A stretch of DNA of 64,000 nt from Pseudomonadota bacterium. Its GTDB lineage: Bacteria; Pseudomonadota; Alphaproteobacteria; Rhizobiales; Beijerinckiaceae. The position numbers were made by a program, and so were the translations under genes. This document shows positions 7,966 through 16,446 of this stretch, piece by piece (the stretch's first letter is position 1; each line of letters begins with the position of its first letter). The stretch is from NCBI GenBank assembly GCA_023426505.1, contig JAFAAP010000118.1, positions 1 to 64,000 of the forward strand, written 5' to 3'. The notes under the pieces were generated by a model that worked only from the letters and a program-made list of their open reading frames with translations, was not told where the DNA came from and searched no databases.

Positions 7966-8673
7966 TCAGACCACGCGGACCTCGATCTTGCCGACACCCT
8001 CGACATAGCCTTCGAGCACGTCGCCGCGGACGACCGCGCCGACGCCGGCGGGCGTTCCGGTCATGATGATGTCGCCCGGCTGGAGGGTGAAGAGACCGGA
8101 CAGGTAGGAGATCATCTCCGGCACCTTCCAGATCAGCTGATTGAGGTCGCCCGTCTGGCGGACCTCGCCGTTCACCTTCAGCGAGACCTCACCCTCGGCC
8201 GGATGGCCGATCTCGCTCGCGGGCACCAGCGGACCGCAGGGAGCGGAAGCCTCGAACGCCTTGCCGACCTCCCACGGACGCCCCAGCTTTTTCGCCTCGC
8301 CCTGAAGGTCGCGGCGGGTCATGTCGAGGCCGACGCCATAGCCGAACACGTGATCGAGGGCGCTTTCAACCGGGATGTTGGAGCCGCCCTTGCCGAGCGC
8401 CACGATCATCTCGATCTCGTGGTGAACGTCGGAGCTCTTGCTCGGATAGGGGAAGTTGCCGTCGGTGACGATGTTGTCTGGGTTTTTCTGGAAGAAGAAG
8501 GGCGGCTCCTTGGAGGGGTCGTGCCCCATCTCGATCGCATGCTCGGCATAGTTGCGCCCCACGCAATAGACCCGATGGATCGGGAACAGCTTATCGCTGC
8601 CCTGGACCGGCAGGGTGGGAACCGGCAGCGGCTGCACAACGTAGCCGGCCATGGAGATAGGCGCATTCATCAT
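7966..8673 (-). CDS. Fumarylacetoacetate hydrolase-family enzyme
   Basis: A 235-residue enzyme of the FAH superfamily (acylpyruvase, oxaloacetate decarboxylase, HpaG-type). Conserved pieces are VGRNYAEHA, FFFQKNPDNIV, HHEIEMIVALG (metal-binding Glu pair), GLDMTRRDLQ, NGEVRQTGDLNQLIW and the C-terminal GDIIMTGTPAGVG. It would hydrolyse or decarboxylate a 2-oxo acid derivative; the substrate is not fixed by the motifs. The first ATG (8673) overlaps the permease stop as ATGA; AGGAG lies 4 bases upstream of it and 7 bases upstream of the adjacent second ATG at 8670. As last gene of an importer operon it probably processes a catabolite of the imported compound. Confidence 0.9.
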   Translation of the reverse strand: MMNAPISMAGYVVQPLPVPTLPVQGSDKLFPIHRVYCVGRNYAEHAIEMGHDPSKEPPFFFQKNPDNIVTDGNFPYPSKSSDVHHEIEMIVALGKGGSNIPVESALDHVFGYGVGLDMTRRDLQGEAKKLGRPWEVGKAFEASAPCGPLVPASEIGHPAEGEVSLKVNGEVRQTGDLNQLIWKVPEMISYLSGLFTLQPGDIIMTGTPAGVGAVVRGDVLEGYVEGVGKIEVRVV

Positions 8674-9422
8674 CTTACTCCTGCGTAATAATCGACTTTT
8701 TTCTCGATGTGTTCGATGGCCGCCGACATCAGCATCGCCGCAGCGAAGAGGATGATCGTCAAAGCCCAGAAGTTCTCCATGTCGAAGCTGCGCGAGTAGA
8801 GCTCGAACAGCTCGCCATATCCGATGATCGAAACCAGAAGCTGGCCGATCACCACGCCCTTTACGCCGCGGACCAGCCCCAGTCGAATCCCCGCGAGGAT
8901 TTCCGGGAGGGCCGCAAGGAGAACGATCTTGCTGTAGAGGGCGAAGGTCGAGGCGCCGTAGCTGCGCCCCATCTCGATGAGCGAGTTCGGCACATGGTGG
9001 ATGCCGGCTCGCGTGTCCAGAACGATGATCCAGACCGCGAAGAGGAAGACGGTGACGACGACCGTCGTCTCCCCCATGCCGAACAGGATCATCAGCACCG
9101 GGACTAGGGCGGACAGCGGTGCGCTGACGAAGATGTTGACCCAGATCCCGAAGAGGTCGTCGACCGCCTTGAAGCGCCCCATCAGCACCCCCAAGGTGAC
9201 GCCGGCCACGATGGCGAAGGCCATGCCGACCACGAAGCTGTGGAGCGTGGTCAGCGCCGCCGCCTGCCATGTCTGCGTCTGGACCATCGTCACGGCGGCA
9301 GCCAGGACGCTGGAGAGTGGCGGCACCAGGAACATGGCCCCGGACTGACCGACCAGTTCCCAGAGGATGCACCAGACGATGAGGGATGCCATCATCGGCA
9401 CCCGATAACCGAAGAGAGTCAT
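8670..9422 (-). CDS. NitT/TauT-type ABC transporter permease
   Basis: A 250-residue inner-membrane permease of the nitrate/sulfonate/taurine ABC family (BPD_transp_1). About six hydrophobic spans are visible. The ATPase-contacting EAA-like loop is around residues 150-180 (EMGRSYGASTFALYSKIVLLAALPEILAGIRLG). The start at 9422 has GGAGG at a good distance. The stop overlaps the start of the FAH-family gene. It is the second permease of the operon and probably pairs with the one at 10235-11080 as a heterodimer. Confidence 0.93.
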   Translation of the reverse strand: MTLFGYRVPMMASLIVWCILWELVGQSGAMFLVPPLSSVLAAAVTMVQTQTWQAAALTTLHSFVVGMAFAIVAGVTLGVLMGRFKAVDDLFGIWVNIFVSAPLSALVPVLMILFGMGETTVVVTVFLFAVWIIVLDTRAGIHHVPNSLIEMGRSYGASTFALYSKIVLLAALPEILAGIRLGLVRGVKGVVIGQLLVSIIGYGELFELYSRSFDMENFWALTIILFAAAMLMSAAIEHIEKKVDYYAGVR

Positions 9423-9432
9423 GGCAGCCTCC

Positions 9433-10233
9433 TCAATCCACGTAGTGTTTGAGGCCCTGCCAGATCTCCTCGACCGTATCGAGGTAGCCCTGGTCGCGGC
9501 GGATCGCGTCGGGAGAAGCCGTGCGGTCGATCTTCGGCTCGATGATCTGTGACACCCGTCCGGGACGCCGGGACAGGAGCACGATCCTATCGGAGACATA
9601 CACGGCTTCTTCGATGCTGTGCGTCACGAAGATGAACGTCTTGCGCTCTTTCTCGACGAGGCGCAGCAGATCTTCCTGGAACTTGCGCCTGTTCTGCTCG
9701 TCGACGGCCGAGAAGGGCTCGTCGAGGAGCAGAACCTCCGCATTAACCGCGAAAGCCCGGGCGAGGCCTACGCGCTGGCGCATGCCGCCGGAGAGCTCGT
9801 GCGGGTATTTGTCCTCGAAGCCCGAAAGACCGACCTCGGCAATGTACTTGGCCGCGATCGACTGGCGCTCGGCTTTGCCCATGCCCTTCAGCTCCAGGCC
9901 GAAGGCGACATTGCGCATCACGGTTGCCCACGGCATCAATGCGAAGTCCTGAAACACGAAGGCGCGTTCTGGGCCTGGGCCTGTCACCGGGCGGCCGTTC
10001 ACCCGCACCTCGCCGGATGTCGGCTCGATGAGGCCCGCGATGATCTTGAGCAGCGTGGTCTTGCCGCAGCCTGACGGGCCGAGAAGCGTCGTCAGCTTGC
10101 CGCGGGGAAAGTCGAGCTCGATGTTGCGCAGAGCCTCGACCTCTCCGTACTTCTTGCAAATGCCCCGGACTTCGACCACGGCATCAGCGGGCACGTCCTT
10201 CTCGATGTTGAACACGGCGTCGGACATCGGCAT
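9433..10233 (-). CDS. NitT/TauT-type ABC transporter ATP-binding protein
   Basis: A 266-residue cytoplasmic ATPase that powers the importer. It has Walker A GPSGCGKTT (about residues 50-58), a Q-loop in VFQDFALMPW, the signature LSGGMRQR (about 145-152), Walker B VLLLDEPFSAVD and the switch His in VTHSIEEA. These are typical of SsuB/TauB. The ATG at 10233 has GAGGAGG about 8 bases upstream. It lies one base after the first permease and 10 bases before the second, so all are one transcript. The cargo cannot be told from the ATPase. Confidence 0.95.
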   Translation of the reverse strand: MPMSDAVFNIEKDVPADAVVEVRGICKKYGEVEALRNIELDFPRGKLTTLLGPSGCGKTTLLKIIAGLIEPTSGEVRVNGRPVTGPGPERAFVFQDFALMPWATVMRNVAFGLELKGMGKAERQSIAAKYIAEVGLSGFEDKYPHELSGGMRQRVGLARAFAVNAEVLLLDEPFSAVDEQNRRKFQEDLLRLVEKERKTFIFVTHSIEEAVYVSDRIVLLSRRPGRVSQIIEPKIDRTASPDAIRRDQGYLDTVEEIWQGLKHYVD

Positions 10234-10234
10234 G

Positions 10235-11080
10235 TCAGCCCCTCCTCTTTTCCGGACGCAGCACGCGAATCTCGAAGGCTTCAAGGGCCGCAAGGGTCAC
10301 GGTCGAGACCAAGATGATGGAAACCACCGCGGCATACATCTCGGCGTAGTTCGCCACGGAGCGGTGATAGGTGATGAGATCGCCGATCCCCGTCGGCGTG
10401 ATGAGCAGTTCGGCCAGGATCACGCCGATGAAGCCCGCCGCGAGACCAAGCCGGAGACCTGCGAAGATGACCGGGCTGGCATCCGGGATGATGACCTTGG
10501 TGATCTGCTGCAGCCGCGTCCCCTGGAAGGAGTAGCACATGGCGACCAGTGATGGATTGGCGTTGCGCACGGCCTTGTAGCCATTGAGCACGATCACCGG
10601 CAGGGCCAGCATGATGACGGCAAGCGTCTTCGCCGCCAGCCCGATGCCGTACACGAAGGTGATGAGCGGGATCAGCGCGGCCATGGGGGCCGACTGCAGG
10701 ACGATGAACAGGGGCGCCACGAGCCACTCGGCCATCCGGGACAAGCCCATCACGATGCCGAGGACGATTCCGACGACGCCCGAGATGGCAATGCCGATCA
10801 CCAGGGGCTGCAGGGTCGATCCATAGGCGGAGACGAGGCTGCCGTCGGCGATCATCGTCCCGAACGCATAAGCCGTATCGAGGAAGGTCGGGAACGCGTA
10901 GCTGATCGGGACGCGCCCGGCGATCTCCCATGCCAGGAAGAACAGTCCCAGGGACACCACCCGCGAAAGGATGGGATACCGGAGGAACAGGCGGCCAAGG
11001 CCCAGGCTCAGGCCCGCCGGCGAATGGACGGCCCGCGCGGGGCCGTTCACTCGTGTGTCCGCTTGGGTGGAGGCCATCAT
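10235..11080 (-). CDS. NitT/TauT-type ABC transporter permease (first copy)
   Basis: A 281-residue permease with a roughly 35-residue hydrophilic N-terminus and about six membrane spans. The EAA-like loop (about 185-215) reads SLVAMCYSFQGTRLQQITKVIIPDASPVIFAGLRLG. The ATG at 11080 with GAGG eight bases upstream is chosen over an in-frame GTG three codons earlier. It differs clearly from the second permease, so the transporter is likely a heterodimer, or the two permeases handle different binding proteins. It follows the binding-protein gene by 10 bases. Confidence 0.92.
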   Translation of the reverse strand: MMASTQADTRVNGPARAVHSPAGLSLGLGRLFLRYPILSRVVSLGLFFLAWEIAGRVPISYAFPTFLDTAYAFGTMIADGSLVSAYGSTLQPLVIGIAISGVVGIVLGIVMGLSRMAEWLVAPLFIVLQSAPMAALIPLITFVYGIGLAAKTLAVIMLALPVIVLNGYKAVRNANPSLVAMCYSFQGTRLQQITKVIIPDASPVIFAGLRLGLAAGFIGVILAELLITPTGIGDLITYHRSVANYAEMYAAVVSIILVSTVTLAALEAFEIRVLRPEKRRG

Positions 11081-11090
11081 ACCGCCCACC

Positions 11091-12077
11091 TCACATCGTT
11101 CCGACTTTGGACAGCACGCGATCCAGGGAGCGGGTATCCCAGAAATCCTCGACCTTCAGGCTCGCCGGCTCGCCCGTGAGCTGCCCGGACAGGGTATAGA
11201 AGGCGAAGTCGTCCTTGGCTGCGGCAGCCCCTCCGCCATTGACCGGGAAGGCTTTCCCCTGCGCGAGCTCCGTGAAGTAGGGCACGATCTCGGCGGTCTG
11301 GGAGGCCGGCAGATCGGGCAGCAGCTTGTACTTGGTGCGCCATTCCGCCACGACCGCCGGATTGGCCGTCACCTCGCGCCAGGTGGTGAGGATCGACTCG
11401 ACGATCTTGTCGACGTCGGCCGCATTCTTCTCGAGGAAATCCTGATTGGCGAAGAGCGCCTCGTCCGTAGCGTTGACGCCTTCGAGCGGCAGGATGATGA
11501 ACTTGCCGGGAGCCTGGGTCTCCAGCAGACGGCGTCCGGCCGAATCGACGATGGTCGCTTTCACGTTGCCCTGCAGCAAGGCGCCGGTGCGGACTTCCGA
11601 TCCCGGGATGTAGCTGATCTTGGAGAACTTGATGCCCTGGCGCTGCTCCATCAGCTTCATGATGGCTTCGGTGCCGGAACCGCGCGAATGCACCGCGACC
11701 TCCTGGCCATTCAGGTCCTTCCAGGTCTTGTAGTGCTCGCTGTTGACGGCCGGATAGAAGCGCAGGGTCGAGAGCTGCAGGAACATCCGAACCGGCGCCT
11801 TGACCTTCTGGACGAGCGCGTAGGGACCGCCGACGCCGATATCGGCCTGGCCGCCCACAACGGCCTGCGCAGCAATGTCCTCGGACTTCAGGTACGTGAC
11901 TTCGATATCGACGCCCTTCTCCTTCGCCCGCTCGAGGGCGGTGAGCAGATGCAGGGATTCAACGCTGGCGATGTCGCCGAACGCGACCCGGACCTTGGCC
12001 TCCGCCGAAGCGACGAGCGCGGCGCTCATCGCGAGAGCAGCGGCACCCGCTTTTAGACATGCGAACCCTTTGAACAT
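11091..12077 (-). CDS. NitT/TauT-type periplasmic substrate-binding protein
   Basis: A 328-residue secreted binding protein of the SsuA/TauA/NMT1-like group. Residues 1-26 form a signal peptide ending ASAEA. Mature-domain marks are FGDIASVESLHLLTALERAKEKG, GGQADIGVGGPYAL, WKDLNGQEVAVHSRGSGTEA and a C-terminal helical lobe. The ATG at 12077 is preferred because the GAGGGAG site lies six bases upstream; the ATG two codons earlier would overlap it. It is the first gene of the operon and divergent from the GntR-type gene. Ligand unknown: sulfonates, nitrate, pyrimidine precursors and aromatic acids are all carried by this family. Confidence 0.92.
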   Translation of the reverse strand: MFKGFACLKAGAAALAMSAALVASAEAKVRVAFGDIASVESLHLLTALERAKEKGVDIEVTYLKSEDIAAQAVVGGQADIGVGGPYALVQKVKAPVRMFLQLSTLRFYPAVNSEHYKTWKDLNGQEVAVHSRGSGTEAIMKLMEQRQGIKFSKISYIPGSEVRTGALLQGNVKATIVDSAGRRLLETQAPGKFIILPLEGVNATDEALFANQDFLEKNAADVDKIVESILTTWREVTANPAVVAEWRTKYKLLPDLPASQTAEIVPYFTELAQGKAFPVNGGGAAAAKDDFAFYTLSGQLTGEPASLKVEDFWDTRSLDRVLSKVGTM

Positions 12078-12153
12078 TTCCATCTCCCTCAAGCCCCCAG
12101 GTGGTTGTTCCACCTTCCTTCGTGGCCGCGTTATTCGCAACCAATGCCGAAAT

Positions 12154-12230
12154 GGTTACATATAGGTTGCAGCATATGTCAACCAGGAAGGCTCTTGACG
12201 CCCTCTACACAGTGTTTCATATGTTCAACC
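12154..12230. promoter_or_regulatory. Repeated operator-like elements between importer operon and GntR gene
   Basis: This divergent region holds a related word three times. An inverted repeat GGTTG (12165-12169) / CAACC (12180-12184) encloses CATATG. A half-site GGTTACATAT (12154-12163) precedes it, and CATATGTTCAACC (12218-12230) overlaps the -10 of the GntR-gene promoter. The two CATATGT(T)CAACC copies are direct repeats. The pattern suits binding by the adjacent GntR/FCD regulator with autoregulation, which is inference. Confidence 0.6.
12195..12223 (+). promoter_or_regulatory. Sigma-70-type promoter of the GntR-family gene
   Basis: TTGACG (12195-12200) and CATATG (12218-12223) are separated by exactly 17 bases and point at the regulator gene starting at 12259. 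The -10 is contained in one of the operator-like repeats. Confidence 0.6.
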
Positions 12231-12258
12231 AATCTTGGATTGGTTTGGATCTTTGCTG

Positions 12259-12960
12259 ATGTCGATTCTGAGTGAGATGAGTTCTGATCGGGGAACGGTC
12301 ACGCAGCTGCGTGCCTATCTCGCCCAGGCGGAACTGCCCGACGATGGCCGTCTACCGCCGGAGCGGGACCTGTCGGAAGCCCTGGGGGTCTCTCGGACGG
12401 AACTCCGCAAGGCGCTGGGCACCCTGGAGGCCGAGGGTCAGATCTGGCGCCATGTCGGCAAAGGCACCTTCGTCGGCTCAAGGCCGATCGACACCTTCGC
12501 GGATCTCAGCGCGCTGGCCAAGAGAACCAATCCGGCGGAGGTGATGCGTGCGCGTCTGATCGTCGAACCCGAGATCGCCCGCGCCGCGGCATTGACCGCC
12601 ACACCCTTGCAGATTGCAGAGATGCGGGCCTGTCAGGCCCGGACTCGCGAGGCCGCGACCTGGCGCCAGTACGAGAACTGGGACCACCGGCTCCATCGAA
12701 CCATTGCGGAGGCGGCGCAGAACATTCCGCTGCTGGGTCTGTTCGACACCCTCAACGCCCTGCGCCGCGCCGTCACCTGGGGGCGGCTCCGCTCGAACCC
12801 TGTGAAGCCCAGCCCGGACCACCACAGCTTCGCCGAGCACGAAGCGATCGTCGATGCGATCGAGAACCGGGACATGAACGGAGCGGCGGCGGCCATGCGC
12901 GCGCACCTGCGCACGGTGGAGCGGAACCTGCTGGACCGTCAGACCCTGCCCGGAGAATGA
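12259..12960 (+). CDS. GntR-family transcriptional regulator, FCD domain (FadR subfamily)
   Basis: A 233-residue regulator. The N-terminal winged helix (about residues 10-75) has LPPERDLSEALGVSRTELRKALGTLEAEGQI, typical of GntR. The C-terminal FCD ligand domain (about 90-220) carries the usual metal/ligand residues in ENWDHRLH, FAEHEAI and MRAHL. The ATG at 12259 is used; an upstream in-frame TTG at 12235 is unlikely because it falls on the predicted transcription start. Its divergent position and the repeated elements between the genes suggest it controls the importer/FAH operon in response to the imported compound or a product. Confidence 0.93.
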   Translation: MSILSEMSSDRGTVTQLRAYLAQAELPDDGRLPPERDLSEALGVSRTELRKALGTLEAEGQIWRHVGKGTFVGSRPIDTFADLSALAKRTNPAEVMRARLIVEPEIARAAALTATPLQIAEMRACQARTREAATWRQYENWDHRLHRTIAEAAQNIPLLGLFDTLNALRRAVTWGRLRSNPVKPSPDHHSFAEHEAIVDAIENRDMNGAAAAMRAHLRTVERNLLDRQTLPGE

Positions 12961-12986
12961 TCAGGCGGCCGACCCGCCACGGCAGT

Positions 12987-14078
12987 TTACCTGAAGTGCT
13001 TCGAGAGCTTCAGGCCCTGGGCCTGATAGTTCGAGCCGGCGCCCGCGCCGTAGAGAACCTGGGGGCGCTCCGCCATCCGCTCGTAGACGAGTCGGCCCAC
13101 GATCTGGCTGTCCTCGAGGATGAAGGGCACATCGCGGGACCTCACCTCAAGCACCGCACGGGCCCCTTCCCCTCCCGCCTCGGCATGACCGAATCCGGGA
13201 TCGAAGAAGCCGGCATAATGGACCCGGAATTCGCCCACGAGCGGGTCGAAGGGTACCATCTCGGCCGCGTAATCCGGCGGCACGTGAACCGCCTCCTTGG
13301 ATGCCAGGATGTAGAACTGGCCCGGATCGAGGATCAGGGTGCGGCTATCGTCTGCATAGAGCGGCTCCCAGAAATCGGTGATCCGGCACGATGCCGGCTT
13401 GTCGACATCGACCAATCCAGTGTGACGCTTGGCGCGATAGCCGATGAGCCTGTCTTGCCCGAATCCGGCCAGGTCGACGCTGACGGCGACACCGTCCTGG
13501 ATCGATGGCTCCGCGGAGGTCACGACCTTCTCGCGCTGGTGCAGATCATGTAGCTCGGCATCGGAGAGGCGCACCTCCCCCTTCCGCAGCCGCAGCTGGG
13601 ACAAGCGGGTTCCCGTCCGGACCAGAACCGGGAAGGTGCGCGGTGAGATTTCGGCATAGAGCGCACCATGGTAGCCCGCTCCGATGGTGTCGAATTCCTG
13701 GCTGCGATCCGTGATCACACGGGTGAACACGTCGATGCGGCCCGTGGAGCTCTTCGGGTTCGCCGCCGCCGAGACTTCCTCCGGCAAGGCGAGGCTTTCC
13801 TGCAGTTCGGCGATATAGACGCTGCCGGTCTCCAGAATGGCCCCGATGCTCAGGTCGATCTCATGGAAGCTGAGCTGGGTGAGACGGTCCCGAACCGTGT
13901 GGTTGCGCCCCGGCAGAAAGCTGGCGCGCACCCGGTAGGCCCTCCGGCCCAATCGCAGATCGAGGCTCGCAGGCTGCACCTGATCGGCCGCAAAGGGCGT
14001 CTCGGGCCTGATCACGCCCGCGTCCGCGAGGCGCATGATGGCATCAGCCGACTGAATCCCGTCCTTCAACGCAACCAT
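12987..14078 (-). CDS. Double-length 2'-deoxycytidine 5'-triphosphate deaminase
   Basis: A 363-residue protein of the alphaproteobacterial long dCTP deaminase family, in which two dUTPase-fold halves are fused; ordinary Dcd proteins are about 190 residues. The N-half (1-185) begins with IRPETPFAADQVQPASLDLRLG and has NPKSSTGRIDVFTRVI. The C-half holds YILASKEAVHVPPDYAAEMV and FFDPGFGH, followed by VLEVRSRDVPFILEDSQIVGRLVYERM. It supplies dUTP for thymidylate synthesis. The ATG at 14078 opens a full-length product. The gene stands convergent to the GntR gene with a 26-base gap. Confidence 0.92.
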   Translation of the reverse strand: MVALKDGIQSADAIMRLADAGVIRPETPFAADQVQPASLDLRLGRRAYRVRASFLPGRNHTVRDRLTQLSFHEIDLSIGAILETGSVYIAELQESLALPEEVSAAANPKSSTGRIDVFTRVITDRSQEFDTIGAGYHGALYAEISPRTFPVLVRTGTRLSQLRLRKGEVRLSDAELHDLHQREKVVTSAEPSIQDGVAVSVDLAGFGQDRLIGYRAKRHTGLVDVDKPASCRITDFWEPLYADDSRTLILDPGQFYILASKEAVHVPPDYAAEMVPFDPLVGEFRVHYAGFFDPGFGHAEAGGEGARAVLEVRSRDVPFILEDSQIVGRLVYERMAERPQVLYGAGAGSNYQAQGLKLSKHFR

Positions 14079-14151
14079 AGCTTCTCCGACGGGTCCCCGC
14101 CCTCTTCCAGGTTCAAGCGAGGCACTATGTCTAAGGAATGTTACGGAATTC

Positions 14152-14778
14152 TCAAGACTTTCCCTCGTCTTCGTCCCGGAAGGCGTGCCAGGCCAACGTC
14201 ACCCGTGCGAGCGCGCTCATGAAGGTCAGGCCTGCAAAGGCATAGGCCAGGACCGGAAACCAGCCCGGCGCGAGCATCATGAGGACGAAGAACAGGATCG
14301 TCTCCGTGCCCTCCATGAGGCCTGCCGAGAAGTAGATCGATTTGACGCCGCGGACTTGCGTGTCCAGTCCCCGCTTCGCCGCCACGGCCGCGAAGGCCAG
14401 GAAGCTTGCTCCGTTGACGTAGAAGGACAGAAGCAGGACCGCGGCCGGCACAGCGAAAGCTTCGGGCTCCCGCAGGGCGAACGCGAGCGGCACGGCGCCA
14501 TAAACCGCGAAGTCGCAGACGACGTCGAGGAAGCCGCCGCGATCCGACCGACTCGATGCCCGGGCGACCGCTCCATCGAGGCCGTCGAGGATGCGGTTCG
14601 CCGCGAACAGGACAAGGGCCAGCAGGTCCACCCCGAGGACGATTGCCACAGCGGCCGCGAGGCCCAAGGCAAGGCCAAGAACCGTGACCGCGTCGGCCGA
14701 GGCTCCCCGCCTGGCGAGGCTGCACCCCATCCTGTTCAAAGGCGGATCGATGATCCGCCGCGCCCAGCCGTCGAGCAT
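14152..14778 (-). CDS. CDP-alcohol phosphatidyltransferase family protein
   Basis: A 208-residue membrane enzyme that transfers a phosphatidyl group from CDP-diacylglycerol to an alcohol. The catalytic signature D-x2-DG-x2-AR-x8-G-x3-D-x3-D is complete in DGLDGAVARASSRSDRGGFLD followed by VVCDF (about residues 64-90). About five hydrophobic spans are visible. The family includes PgsA, PssA and Pcs; the acceptor alcohol cannot be assigned from the motif. The C-terminus ends in an acidic, polar tail. It is divergent from apaG with a 95-base gap. Confidence 0.88.
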   Translation of the reverse strand: MLDGWARRIIDPPLNRMGCSLARRGASADAVTVLGLALGLAAAVAIVLGVDLLALVLFAANRILDGLDGAVARASSRSDRGGFLDVVCDFAVYGAVPLAFALREPEAFAVPAAVLLLSFYVNGASFLAFAAVAAKRGLDTQVRGVKSIYFSAGLMEGTETILFFVLMMLAPGWFPVLAYAFAGLTFMSALARVTLAWHAFRDEDEGKS

Positions 14779-14873
14779 GACCGTTCTCCCGCCCCGTCAA
14801 TTGACGGGACCGCTCGGCCGCCTTACCACGACCTTGACGGTCCATTCCAGCGCCGCCCCTACGAGGGAGCTCG

Positions 14874-15266
14874 ATGTACAAGGCAGTAACCCGCGGCATC
14901 AGCGTGATGGTGACGCCCCGCTACATGCCGGAGGAGTCTTCGCCCGACGAAGGCCGCTATTTTTTCGCCTATACGGTCGAAATCATCAACACGAGCCTGC
15001 AGCGCGTGCAGCTGAAAGCCCGCTATTGGAAGATCGTCGACGGCCACGGCCAGATGCAGGAAGTGCGTGGCGCCGGCGTCGTCGGCGAACAGCCGGTGCT
15101 CGGCCCCGGCGAGAGCTACAGCTACACGAGCGGCTGCCCGCTCGCGACGCCGAGCGGGACCATGCAAGGCAACTACGTCATGGAAACCGCGGACGGCGAA
15201 ACCTTCGAGGCCGAGATTCCGGCCTTCTCCCTCGACATCCCACAAGCCAAACGCGTGTTGCACTGA
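14874..15266 (+). CDS. apaG: ApaG (Co2+/Mg2+ efflux-associated) protein
   Basis: A 130-residue single-domain beta-sandwich protein of the ApaG family. Motifs are YKAVTRGISVMVTPRYMPEES, YFFAYTVEIINTS, ARYWKIVDGHG, VRGAGVVGEQPVL, PGESYSYTSGCPL and GTMQGNYVM, all typical. The molecular role is unsettled; the family is linked to divalent cation tolerance and occurs as F-box protein domains in eukaryotes. The start is set by GAGGGAGC close upstream. It lies 7 bases before argE, so the two are likely co-transcribed. Confidence 0.95.
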   Translation: MYKAVTRGISVMVTPRYMPEESSPDEGRYFFAYTVEIINTSLQRVQLKARYWKIVDGHGQMQEVRGAGVVGEQPVLGPGESYSYTSGCPLATPSGTMQGNYVMETADGETFEAEIPAFSLDIPQAKRVLH

Positions 15267-15273
15267 GGTCTGA

Positions 15274-16446
15274 ATGTCTGTCCAAGGTCAGCGGCTGACG
15301 CCGCTCGAAATGCTGGCGAAGCTCGTGTCCTTCGATACGGTCACGTCGAATTCGAACCTTCCGCTCGTGGAGTTCGTCGAGAGCTACCTGCAGAGCTGGG
15401 ATGTTCCTTACATCCGGCTGCCCAACGAGACCGGCGACAAAGCCGCAATCTATGCCACCGTGGGACCACAGGATCGGGCCGGCGTGGTTCTGTCGGGCCA
15501 CACGGACGTGGTTCCGGTCACGGGCCAGTCCTGGACGACGGATCCGTTCACGCTGCGCGTCGAGAACGGACGCGCCTACGGGCGCGGCGCGGTGGACATG
15601 AAGGCGTTCGATGCGCTGGCGCTGGCCCTCATTCCCGAGTTCCAGGCGGCCAATCTCAAGACTCCGATCAACATCATGCTCTCCTATGACGAGGAGACCA
15701 CCTGCCTCGGGGTCGTCGATGGCATCCGCCGCCTCGGCCACGATCTTCCCATGCCGAAGGCCGCGATCGTCGGCGAGCCGACGAGCCTTGAGGTGGTGGA
15801 CGCACACAAGAGCGTCGTGACCTTCAACACCACCGTGCATGGCTTCGAGGCGCATTCCTCGAAGCCCTATCTGGGCGCAAGCGCCGTGATGACGGCTGCG
15901 GACATGATTGCGGAACTCAATCGCATCGCCGACGAGATGATGGAGCGTGGCGATCCGAGCGGACGCTTCGATCCGCCCTACACCACGGTGCATGTGGGCG
16001 TGATCAACGGCGGGACGGCGCGCAACATCATGGCAAAGGCCTGTTCCTTTCACTGGGAATTTCGCGGCCTGCCGAGCCTGGACCCGCAGGAGATTCCGCA
16101 GCGGCTCGATCGGTTCGTTCAGGAAGTCGCTCTCAAGCGGCTCAACCGTTTCGGTGAATTTGGCCGCATCGAAACGAAGCTGGAGGTGGCCGTTCCAGGC
16201 CTGGCTCCGGAACCTGGTTCTGCGGCGGAAACATTGGCTCTGCGCCTCGCCAATCGCAACCAGACCCAGACCGTGCCGTTCGGCACGGAGGCAGGACATT
16301 ATCAGGCTGCGGGCATTCCGACGGTCGTGTGCGGACCCGGCTCGATCAACCAAGCACATCAGCCCGACGAGTACATCACGCTGGAACAGCTCGAGGCGGG
16401 CGCCGCCTTCATGCGCCGCCTCGCCGCGACCTGCGCGAGCTCTTAA
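15274..16446 (+). CDS. argE: Acetylornithine deacetylase
   Basis: A 390-residue M20-family metallopeptidase-fold enzyme that converts N-acetylornithine to ornithine in arginine synthesis. Zinc ligands are visible in SGHTDVVPVTG (His76, Asp78), GRGAVDMK, YDEETTCLG (catalytic Glu and metal Glu) and the C-terminal GPGSINQAHQPDEY. The dimerisation lid lies at about 180-290. The next genes, on the opposite strand, are argF and argD, so the locus clusters three arginine genes. Its TAA stop shares four bases (TTAA) with the convergent hslO stop, leaving no intergenic DNA. Confidence 0.94.
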   Translation: MSVQGQRLTPLEMLAKLVSFDTVTSNSNLPLVEFVESYLQSWDVPYIRLPNETGDKAAIYATVGPQDRAGVVLSGHTDVVPVTGQSWTTDPFTLRVENGRAYGRGAVDMKAFDALALALIPEFQAANLKTPINIMLSYDEETTCLGVVDGIRRLGHDLPMPKAAIVGEPTSLEVVDAHKSVVTFNTTVHGFEAHSSKPYLGASAVMTAADMIAELNRIADEMMERGDPSGRFDPPYTTVHVGVINGGTARNIMAKACSFHWEFRGLPSLDPQEIPQRLDRFVQEVALKRLNRFGEFGRIETKLEVAVPGLAPEPGSAAETLALRLANRNQTQTVPFGTEAGHYQAAGIPTVVCGPGSINQAHQPDEYITLEQLEAGAAFMRRLAATCASS

